From the NCBI RefSeq assembly GCF_029873635.1, contig NC_080421.1, positions 36,126,617 to 36,190,616 on the forward strand: DNA of 64,000 nt, in the 5' to 3' direction. This document shows, one piece after another, positions 9,706 to 19,347 of the stretch. Origin of the DNA: Malania oleifera (taxonomy: Eukaryota > Streptophyta > Magnoliopsida > Santalales > Ximeniaceae). The translations under genes were made by a program, and so were the position numbers. The notes beneath the pieces are model-generated. The model saw only the letters and a program-made list of their open reading frames with translations, was not told the origin of the DNA and ran no database searches. Each line of letters begins with the position of its first letter. Position 1 is the stretch's first letter.

Positions 9706-11316
9706 AGATCCTTCTCCATTCGTCGTCCGTTTCCAAAAACGGAGGGTACTGCGTGGATCAGAAAAGGAAACTCTACAATTTTAGTGGATCGGATCGTCGT
9801 TTCGAAGAATTTCATGTCTTTCCCAAAAATTGAGGTAGGGATCTGATCTTAGTTTTGATTGGATATTTGGATAGTAGTAGAAAATATAGTAAGATTATGT
9901 TTTGTGGTTTTAGGTTTTCGGGATTCTGGGTTGTCAATTTGGATCGTTTCCGAACGTAGTTTCGTTTCGAGTTTAAGGTAAGGGGAATTTGATTACAACA
10001 GTCATTTTTGGAAAACTAAACCGCTAAAAAGCTAGTTTATACTTATATGTATGATTTAACTGCTTAGTTGCTAAATTTTACCGAGTAGAAATGTCAGTTT
10101 TACGATTTTACGATTTTTGGTAAAAACGAGGATTTTGGTGTATGATCTTCAAATCTTATGAAAAACACTTATTTGCATTTATATTGTAATAGGAGATGCT
10201 TGAATCCTTTACTTTTCCTTTCAAATGATGTTTATTGGATTTATATAATTTAGCGGATTTTTGGACTAAACTCGTGTGGTATATATTGAAATGGAAATGT
10301 ATGAATTTTCTATACTATTGATATAGATTATGGGAATGAAGTTCCAATTTGTTATACTGAGTATGTGGAAAACAGAGGCCAATGATACACTGAGCTGTAT
10401 TTGTTAAAAGGGGTAAACTGAGTGGATAGGCGTCGATTTGAACTCGATGTGATTATTTGAATTTGTGAAAATACTGGAATTGCACAGGTTACTATATTTT
10501 GTTCTAAATTATATATATGATAAATGGAACCACAGCTTGCTACTAAAGGAGTTGAAAGATACTCCAATAATAGGAGTTGAAAGATACTCCAGTTAGAAGT
10601 TGAAAAAGCTTTAGTTATGGGGTTGACAGATAACCCCTAATGGTAGAGAATATTCCTCAGCTAGAAGGGTACAGTGCAACCACTCATGTTTAAAATCAGC
10701 AGTCGGACTATATATAGATACTTGACATATGCCTACACGAACAGGGCATTGTTGGAGATATCAATGCACAACCCGTGCCACGGGGTAAATAGGCAAAACA
10801 TTTATGACAAGCTAGTAGTTATTCTAATATTCATATGCATGATTTAAATACTTGATGTGCAGATAAATGTTATACGATACAATATTATAAACAAATGTTT
10901 CAAATGTATGAGTTCGTATGAAAATGTGCATATATGCAGTCACACACTGTTGTAACTCTTTCTTCCTTACTGAGAGGTGTCTCACCCTATTATACAACCT
11001 TTATTTTCAGGTCCAGCAGTACGTTGGTCCTAGTAGAAAAAGGGCATTGGGAGATTATTTTTGGAGGGTTGTAATAACAAGATTTATTCTATGTCTGGTT
11101 TTGTGTAATTATGGATGTATTAGTAAACTCTGGTATAAAACTGATAGAAATCGCAATGGATGTTTATGTTTTTTCACAACATTTATATCCCAATTATGTA
11201 TGTGTCACACTCGTTTGTCCTTGTTGAGGGCGGTTTGTTCATGCATGTTTATCAGATATAGGTATTCCGTATGTTCGGTAGCCACCTAGGTCCGTGTAAA
11301 GGACCGGGTCGTTACA
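9401..11316 (+). repeat. 5' LTR of element D (1916 bp)
   Basis: It runs from TGTAGTAACC to GGGTCGTTACA directly before the primer site. The start is AT-rich with AATAAATA repeats, followed by a long CT run. It aligns closely with 38187-42981 once solo LTR F is removed. It lacks about 70 bases present in the 3' LTR near 42230-42305, and the two copies differ at many positions, so the insertion is old. Confidence 0.9.
9645..9704. repeat. (CT)n microsatellite in the element D 5' LTR
   Basis: About 30 CT units. The same place in the 3' LTR (38405-38426) has about 11, so the run has expanded or contracted since insertion. CT-rich tracts near transcription starts are common in plant 5' leaders. 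Confidence 0.95.
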
Positions 11317-11318
11317 GT

Positions 11319-11330
11319 TGGTATCAGAGC
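11319..11330 (+). other. Primer binding site of element D (tRNA-iMet)
   Basis: TGGTATCAGAGC begins two bases after the LTR end TTACA. This is the usual initiator-methionine tRNA site of plant chromoviruses. Positions 11331-11700 are untranslated leader with no other feature seen. Confidence 0.9.
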
Positions 11331-11700
11331 GCCCGTAGCAAGTCGGAAGTATGATTTGATTCATGCTGCCTAGTTAGGGATATGTGCTAAACTAAGAAGT
11401 TGCTAGTTGTGATAGTCTAGAATATACCAGAGTATAGGACAAGGATAAGACTTTGGATTTTGCTTTGTATATCTGGAGATGAAAATTCATTGATAGACTT
11501 CTGTGTTTTTCTGGATCAGTCGAAAGGTTCAGAAAATCACAACAATCCATTGACGATTTTGTTTCCTAGTAGAAGGGTGAAATTCGAGTTAGAATAAGGA
11601 TGTCAAATTTATGGAGCATGTCAATGTTAAGAATGTGAACTTGGAGAATTGACCTTATATTGTGATAGTAGTCGTTGATGGGTAGGTTACTACCTTTATA

Positions 11701-12774
11701 ATGGGTTCTCGTAATTATTTTCAAGATGGAATCCAGGGATATCATGGCCCTGAGGCTGGTAATGTCTCTACTAGTGTGTTGCGTGACTTTGCACAGCAGC
11801 TTATGGCTAAGGTAGTGCGGACAAATAGGGGGCAGGATCGTCTTACGACTGAGATGGGTTGCTCCATTGAGCAGTTCACTAAATTGAAGCCCTCAGCTTT
11901 TATAGGCAGTACAGATCCAGTTCATGCTAAGAATTGGATCCAAAAGATCGAGAAGATCCTAGATGTATTGAACTGCACTAAAAGGCAGAAAGTCACCTTC
12001 ACCACATTCAAGTTGGCAGGGGAGGTTGAAATATGGTGGGTGTTTATAAAGCAGATGGAAGAGCACTGACCGATACCAATAGCGTTGATGTGGGCCCGAT
12101 TCAAAGAGCTCTTCTTTGAACGTTATTTTTCGGCCACAATTAGAAACACGAAGATGGAGGAATTCATAAATCTGACGCAGGGATCGCTGATAGTGCAGCA
12201 GTACACTGCTAAATTCTAGGAGCTGTCTCGATTAGCTTCATTCATGATTCCTGATGAAGCAAAGAAGGCCTCGAAGTTTTAGAGGGGTCTGAGGAGCGAG
12301 ATCCATAAGCAAACAACAATTTTGCAGTTGCAAGACTTTGCTACACTAGTTGATAAAGCCACTGTGGCAAAGGAGAGTCTACTGGAGGACGCGGAGGTTC
12401 AGGTCTTGAAGAAGAGGTCAGCACCTCCCAGTTCTTTGTCTGGGACGAGGCAGGGTAACTGGAAGAAAAAAAGTGGTGGTATGTCTCAGAACACCGTACG
12501 TTTCCAACGTTGCTCGTTGTGCGGTAGGAGACACTCGGGGCAATGTTGGTTGGCTATGGGGGCTTGTATGTAGTGTGGTAAACAAGGACACCAGGCGAGA
12601 GACTGTAGTATGCAGGGAAACAGTGGAGCCCCGCAACAGCCATATAAGGGAAATACTCAGGCGCAGCGTGGTGGTCAACAAGGGAGTACCGCAAAGGCTA
12701 GGGTGTATTCCCTGACACCTGGCGACGCAGAGAATGCTGGTGATGTAGTCACAGGTATCATTTACATGCTTTCT
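11701..12774 (+). pseudogene. Element D gag, with in-frame stops
   Basis: From the ATG at 11701 one continuous frame encodes a gypsy retrotransposon gag core (FTKLKPSAFIGSTDPVHAKNW, then FTTFKLAGEVEIWW, then WARFKELFFERYF), a linker and a zinc knuckle ending CGKQGHQARDC near 12570-12604. A TGA near 12067 and TAGs near 12218, 12280 and 12571 interrupt it without shifting frame. The first half-knuckle (CSLCGRRHSGQC) is also present. The stops lie where R, Q, Q and Q residues would be expected, all single transitions. Confidence 0.85.
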
Positions 12775-14640
12775 CATAAAGCTGTAGTATTATTTGATTC
12801 CGGGGCAACACATTATTTTATTTCCCAAGGTTTTGTTAAATTTTGTGGATTAGAAGTGCAATTGTTAGATTATGAACTGGTGGTGGCTACACCGTCTGGA
12901 TCTATAGTTGGGTGTAGCAAGGTAGTTTGGGACTTCCCAATTGAAATACAAGGGAGGATACTACCAGTTAATCTTGTGGTATACGACATGTATGGCTTTG
13001 ATATTATCCTAGGGATGGACTAGTTGTTTTCTAGTTATGCCAATATTGATTGCCACATGAGGGAGGTGTTGTTCAGACCACCAGGAAAGTAGGAATTTCA
13101 GTTCCTTGGATTGTGTGTGCGTTCTACACAACGTATCCTTTCTGCTATGCAAGCTAGGAGGCTACTTCTTAGGGGGTGCCAAGGATATCTGACATTTGTG
13201 AAAGACACGCCAACAGAAGAACGGGAATTGGAGATGATTACTGTGGTACGTGAATTCCTTGACGTGTTTCTAGAGGACTTATTAGGATTACCTCCGGACC
13301 GTGAGGTGGAATTTGCCATAGAATTAGCTCCAGGTATGGCGCTAATATTGAAAGCTCTATATCGTATGGTTCCAGCTGAGCTAAGAGAGCTAAAGGAACA
13401 GCTTCAAAAGCTACTTGACAAGGGGTACATTAGACCTAGTGTTTCTCCTTAGGGAGCACCGGTGTTATTTGTGAAGAAGAAGGATGGGTCGATGAGGATG
13501 TGCATCGACTACCAAGAACTGAATAAAGTAACAATAAAGAATAAATATCCGCTACCCAAGATCGATGATTTGTTTGACCAACTTCAGGGCACGCAGGTTT
13601 TCTCCAAGATTAACCTACGATCTGGGTATCACCAGTTGAAAGTGAAAGCCGAGGACGTCTTGAAAACTGCATTTCGAACCCGGTATGACCATTTTGAATT
13701 TATGGTTATGCCTTTTGGTTTGACTAATGCACCTTCAGCATTTATGGATCTGATGAACAGGGTCTTTCACGAATATTTAGACTGGTTCATCGTGGTATTT
13801 ATTGACAACATCCTAGTGTATTCTAGGAGTGCTGCAGAGCATGAATTTCATTTGAGGTTGGTTTTGCAAATGCTTAGGGATAAGAGATTATATGCCAAAC
13901 TGAAGAAGTGTGAGTTCTAGTTAGAGCATATTGCATTTCTTGGTCACGTAGTGTCCAAGGAAGGTGTATCGGTGGACCCGAGTAAGATAGAGGCAGTAGT
14001 GGACTGGGCGAGGCCAAAAAATGTTCAAGAAGTCAGAGGTTTCCTAGGTCTTGCACGCTACTACCGTCATTTTGTAGAAGGGTTCTCCAGTTTAGCAAGT
14101 CCTTTGACACGACTCGCAAGAAAGAACGTGAAGTACGATTGGACTAAAGATTGCGAGTGGAGTTTCCAGAAGCTGAAAAGGCGACTGGTTACTACTCTAG
14201 TCCTGACCATTCCTTTTGGGGATGACAGATTCGTTATATACAGTGATGCCTCTAAGAAGGGTCTTGGCTGTGTTCTAATGTAGTAGAGCAGAATAATTGC
14301 TTACCCTTCTTGTCAACTTAAAGAATATGAGAAGAACTACCCAACGCATGATATGGAATTAGCAGCGATAGTGTTTGCATTGAAAATATGGAGGCATTAT
14401 TTGTATGGTGAGAGGTGCGAGATTTTTACTGATCATAAAAATCTTAAGTACTTTTTCACCCAAAAAGAGCTGAACATGAGACAACGAAGGTGGCTTGAGT
14501 TGATAAAAGACTACGACTGTGTTATTAGCTATCACCTAGGAAAGGCTAATGTGGTAGCTGATGTTCTGAGTCAAAAATTAGTTGATGCGACAGTCTCAAC
14601 AGTGCAGGTTTAGCATTAGATCTATATGGACCTTGAGAGG
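12775..14640 (+). pseudogene. Element D protease, reverse transcriptase and RNase H
   Basis: This continues the gag frame. Protease: VLFDSGATHYFIS near 12790 and a DIILGMD end at 13020. [22 protein letters not shown] near 13465, [15 protein letters not shown] near 13700. The catalytic box reads FIDN, not FIDD (near 13800), a missing metal-binding aspartate. RNase [14 protein letters not shown] near 14240 and [10 protein letters not shown] near 14430. In-frame TAGs occur near 13021, 13090, 13450, 13918, 14281 and 14284, with no frameshift up to 14613. Downstream, 14614-14770 is a decayed linker. Confidence 0.88.
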
Positions 14641-14769
14641 TTGAGTTTGGAGTAGTGGAAGGAAAACATTAGGCTGTTCTTGCTAGCTTGGTGGTACAAC
14701 TAACTTTGCAAGAGAGGATCTATGTAGCGCAGAAGGAGGATCCCGAGTTGGTTAAGGTTATGGAAGGAG

Positions 14770-14964
14770 TTTAGAAGGGGTTAAAGCCAGATTTCAGTAT
14801 CGCTGGTGATGAGGTATTGAGATTTCGCGGCAGGGTTTGTGTACCGAATGATGCCATGATTAAATGGGTCATTCTAGAGGAGGCACATCGTTCACTTTAT
14901 ACTGTACATCCTAGTAATATGAAATGTACCGGGATTTAAGGGAATCTTTCTGGTGGACCAACAT
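14770..14964 (+). pseudogene. Element D integrase N-terminal part, left of insertion C
   Basis: This encodes LRFRGRVCVPNDAMIKW, then EEAHRSLYTVHPSNMK, the first half of the gypsy integrase HHCC zinc domain. A one-base shift near 14925 changes frame before YRDLRESFWWTN. The sequence is cut by Sirevirus C at 14965 and resumes at 35475 after the AACAT duplication. Confidence 0.8.
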
Positions 14965-16468
14965 TGAAATGAAGAATAGCTTCCCAAAAGGGGAGGTGAA
15001 TTGGATTCTTTTTAATATTTTAATGATTTTTAGTCTTTTGGATTTTAACAACCAAAAAAGCAAGATATATATGAATGATAACCACACTAAAGAATACTGA
15101 AATTTAAATTTACAAGTCAATCAATGAAATCATGATAATTCAATCACTCAATCAAAATGTAAAAACTTTTGTTGATTTCCCTATAAACTCTTAGTATACA
15201 CTTACTTGATCAAGATTTCCGCAGATTAATCAACGTACTCCATTCTTGGGTTTCCGCCAACGATTAATCAAAACGTACTTTCTAAATATCAAGTACTTTT
15301 GCTTCTTTCTCAATTTAGAACCTGCAACCTGCACTTATAAATCATATAACAATAGCAAGTAGAGAATGCAAAGTAAATCAGAGAGAAAGAGACAAGAATT
15401 TTTACGAGGTTTGGCTTCAACACAGCCTACCTCCTCGCCTTTGGCAAAATACCAAATGATTCCACTATATCAGTTCCGTTATCTGGTGGAACAATACCAA
15501 TTTACAACCACTCCTTCTGTCAGGCTAGAGGTCCAACGATTCAACAACTCTGAATCGTTTAAGAATGATGATAAAGAAATTTGTGTACAAAAGAAAACTC
15601 TCACAATAGAGTAGATTAATACAATAATCAGCTCACTTATACTCCAAAATAATTCAAATATAAGAAATTTGAAGCTCAACGCTTAGTATGAATTATCAAA
15701 TGATTTTTCAAAGAAAATGAAAGATTCTAATTTTTTAAAGCTTTGCTTCAAAAATATAAATCAATATCAGATCAAAAAGTTTAAGCACAAGAAAATTTTA
15801 GATCTTTTGAGAAATTTGAATATTTGAAAATCACTTGATCTAAAAACCTTTGAAAAGTAGCTTGATCTAAAAACCTTGAAGATTGCCGAATCTGAAACTT
15901 TGAAGATTTCTGGATCTGAAACTTTTGAGAATTGCTTAATTTCAAAAATCTTTCAATATTGCCTCTATGATCATTATTTTAAACCTTTGAAGCTTTTGAC
16001 TATTTATAGATGCTTTTAGAAGCCATCTATTTCTCCCAAAGATTCCTAAAATTCATTTTCAAATATTTTGAAATAAATATGTTTAAAAATATGGTTTAAA
16101 AAATCTTCTCTTCTTAAGCCCTTTTTATTTATTAAAAAAAAAACTTTTTAGAGTATATATGTTTAAAAAATATATTTTTGATTTTCCAAATATTTTGAAA
16201 TAAATATGTTTAAAAACATGGTTTAAAAAATCTTCTCTTCTTAAGCCCTTTTTATTTATTAAAAAAAAAAAAAAACTTTTTAGAGTATATATGTTAAAAA
16301 ATATATTTTTGATTTTCTATGAGCTTGAAACCACTCTATATTTGAGTCTAACCTTTGAAGTACTTACATTAAGAACATCCTAAAATATAATTCTTTAATC
16401 TTCAATCTTGTTCTTCCATCATCTTTGTTGTTTCAATTTTTTATTTGAGCTTTTCACCAGTATAATTT
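14965..16468 (-). repeat. 3' LTR of element C, part 1
   Basis: The left edge TGAAATGAAGAATAGC matches 33632 onward. The conserved GGCTTC...CAGCCTACC block is near 15408-15430, the minus-strand TATA box CTATAAATA at 16000-16009 and a tandem duplication at 16061-16318. Interrupted by element B at 16469; the remainder is 26441-26668. Confidence 0.9.
16061..16318. repeat. Tandem duplication in the element C 3' LTR
   Basis: Two copies of about 127 bp (AAATATTTTGAAATAAATAT at 16061 and 16188), differing at a few bases and in A-run length. The 5' LTR has the same duplication with period 130 at 34834 and 34964, so it predates insertion of C. It takes the place where LTR E, of the same family, has its palindrome array. 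Confidence 0.85.
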
Positions 16469-17705
16469 TGAAATTAGGATAGCTTCCCAAGAGGGGGGTG
16501 AATTGGAAATTTAAAAACTTTCTTTTTAATTCCTTTTAAGAATACTTAACTTCTTTTATTGTTTATCTAATTCTTTTACTTGTTTGTTTAATTTGTCAAA
16601 CACACAATAACTTGGTTTCTTTTATACAATCAACAACACAAGCACTTAAACAACTAAATCATCAATCAACCTTTCAATTAACCACACTATTCAAACTAAC
16701 CAAACACAATTTGAAGGCAAACAACCAAATCAAAATTAAGATATACAGTAGTAAGAAATTAGGATGGTTGTTTGTTTATGTATGCCTTATAAATATGAAT
16801 CAAGCCTTGTAGTTGAATAATATGCTTGTTAAAATAAATTTGCTTCTTTTATATGATTTACAACCACACATCCATACTCTTCCCAAAATTCAGAATTCAA
16901 ATAAACTCTTAGTTAATTTTCTTTAGGTGTTTTAACCAAGTAACGTACTCCCGTATGGTTTCCGCAAAGTATGGTTTAACCAACGTACTCCCTTTCGGTT
17001 TCCGCAACCCAAATCAAAATTGAACTTTAAGTTTGTTTGATTTCCAAATAAACGTAGTGTATATGATTTCAAATTTAAATCATCCAAGCAATATAAATAT
17101 GCTGAAAATAAAGAGTAAGGGAAAGAGAGAGTGAGACACAGGATTTTACGAGGTTCGGCTTCAACACAGCCTACGTCCTCGCCTTTGGCAAAACCACCAA
17201 AGGATTCACTAAACCTGTTCCTTTACCGGGTGGAACAATACCTTTATACACTCCTTCAGAAGGCCAGAGCAACACCTCTCTAAGCGATAATCCCTCGCCT
17301 AGCCAACGATCCAGCAAACCTGGAATCGTCACAATCTACAAGAATATAATATAAATTCTGCGTACAAAAAATACTCTCAAAATTTAGAGCAGGTTGTACA
17401 AATTGAAATGTAAATTGTACTTCAAAAAACCAAAGCAAAATAGAATATATGAAGCTCTAAAGTTTTTAGAAGTCACCAATGGTTCGTTTAAAAGAGAAAT
17501 GGAATTGCAACCCGGAACCGAACTTTGATATTTTCAAACTACCAGAATTGTAGAATTCCTCTCCAGCAAAATATGTGAGCAAAGAAGAACTTCAGAAGAA
17601 TTTCAGCACAAGATGAATTTCAAATTTTGTCTGATTTCTCTCTTTTCTTGTGTTTTCAAGTATTGTGTTTTTTTATTACCCAAAGAGGTATTTATAGGTA
17701 ATTTA

Positions 17706-18022
17706 AAAGATCAACTTCCATATCAAATTAGGTAAACTTTGAAAAAAAATATTTAATTTTAAATTTCAAAAATTTGAAAGATCAACATTCACATCAAATT
17801 AGGTAAACTTTGAAAAAACATTAAAATTGTTGACTAAATTTTGAAATTCAAAATTTTGAAAGATGTTGTCCATATCAAATTAGGTAAACTTTGAAAAAAC
17901 ATTAAATTGTTGATTAAATTTTGAAATTCAAAACTTTGAAAGATGTTGTCCATATCAAATTAGGTAAACTTTGAAAAAACATTAAATTGTTGATTAAATT
18001 TTGAAATTCAAAAATTTAAAAG
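17706..18022. repeat. Four tandem repeats in the element B LTR
   Basis: Units start AAAGAT(C/G) at 17706, 17777, 17859 and 17939 (71, 82 and 80 bp apart). Each contains ATCAAATTAGGTAAACTTTG and a TTGAAATTCAAAA end; units 3 and 4 are nearly identical. The 5' LTR has the same four units at about 25513-25826. They lie between the TATA box and the palindrome array, where enhancer repeats often sit in LTRs. Confidence 0.9.
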
Positions 18023-18055
18023 AAGCTTCCCTTTGAGATTTAAAATTTGCTCCAC

Positions 18056-18179
18056 GTGGCAGTCGTCTGCCATGACATGGCAGTCATCTGTCATAGTTAA
18101 AATTTAAACCCAGAATACTTTTATTAAACCCTTTAACTTGCCAGTCATCTGTCCATAGATAGACAGTCATCTGTCAGGT
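18056..18179. repeat. Palindrome array in U3 of the element B LTR
   Basis: Four units around TGGCAGTCGTCTGCCA, then TGGCAGTCATCTGTCA, CCAGTCATCTGTCC and GACAGTCATCTGTC, each an imperfect inverted repeat. The 5' LTR copy is at about 25862-25983. The array lies about 360-490 bases upstream of the TATA box. Confidence 0.8.
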
Positions 18180-18629
18180 GCACTGCTTATCAGAAACTCA
18201 CTTTTTATTTTGAACATTTTCCTTCCGTTAAGGCTTTTGTTACTTTAATTTCAAAAACATGTTTTAAGCTCTTTAAAACAAAGTGTTTCTTAGTTTCTTT
18301 TGATTTTATAAGAGCTTCACATATCTAAATGACATTTGGTTTTGAAGTACTTACAACAGTTCTTCTAATTATGGTCTTCTTAAATCCTTCAGCCTCCTTC
18401 AACCTTTTGAGGTTTACTTTTGACTTTGGGTTTGCTTGCCCTTAAGCTTCTTCATTTGTTATTCATTGCCTTCAATATTCTGAGGTGCTTTCACTAGATT
18501 AACATTAAGCTTCAACTTATCAACCTTGAGAGTTCTTTTACCTAAAACACATCACTTAACATCATATGTTAAAGCATCCTTCATTTTGTTATCATCAAAA
18601 TAGGATTGAAAACTCCAGTTAAGTCAACA

Positions 18630-18950
18630 ATCTCCCCCTTTTTGATGATGACAAATGAGGAGCAAAAAAAATATGAATAAGCATAAAAAATCTCCCCCTT
18701 ACAACTTGCTTTATTCTACTCCCCCTTACGATAAGCATTTCTTTAACAATTTGTAAATTCAAGTCCAATCATGCTCATTGCTCAATTTTCTTATCGCTTT
18801 TATTTTTCATTCTAATCATACTCAACATGCTCAAGTTTCAATATCAGACTATCAATATCATGCTTTTAATCAATTTAATCTTTATCATGCCCATCAAGCT
18901 TAGAATCATGCCAAGATTTTGCTCAAATACTACTCCCCCTTTTGACATCA
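18630..18950 (-). other. Polypurine tract and tract cluster of element B
   Basis: The tract at 18630-18642 (minus AAAAAGGGGGAGA) adjoins the 3' LTR and is the likely plus-strand primer. Further AAGGGGGAG-type tracts stand near 18690, 18718 and 18935. Several purine tracts upstream of the 3' LTR are a described Sirevirus trait. The stretch 18951-19347 holds nothing else I can name. Confidence 0.75.
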
Positions 18951-19347
18951 ATCAAAAAGGGTAAACATTAAAATGTACATATGACCACATACTCCTTAAT
19001 CATGCCAAGATTCAACATCATATTTCAAATTGGGCATTCTTATTTCATATGTGTTGTCACATTTTTGAATTTTCAATCATGCATATGGTGCTCAACTTAG
19101 TAATTTTGATGCTTAGATTTTCCAAAATATAAATTTAAAGATACCAAATTTTTTTTTTTTAAACATCCACATGTAGCATGCTGCATATCACATATCATGA
19201 GCCTAAAAGACAAGGAAAGCAATTCAAACTCAGTGTTGAATTATACAACACATCGAAGTACATGCCAAAACAAATTTTGATCACTTAAAAGAGACAAACC
19301 CTAAGTGATCTTAGAGATTGTAGATATTTCTTTAAGTCTAGTTCCTT

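Larger units (their letters stand above)
16469..18629 (-). repeat. 3' LTR of element B (2161 bp)
   Basis: On the minus strand it starts TGTTGACTTAAC at 18629 and ends GCTATCCTAATTTCA at 16469. From 5' to 3' it carries a palindrome array (18056-18179), four about 80-bp tandem repeats (17706-18022), the TATA box CTATAAATA (17691-17699) and the conserved CCTACG block near 17168. Confidence 0.95.

Noticed and set aside
18630..19347. Degraded third ORF in element B
   Set aside because: The 700-bp interval has no long frame or motif matching ORF3 of C or A, only purine tracts and AT-rich sequence.
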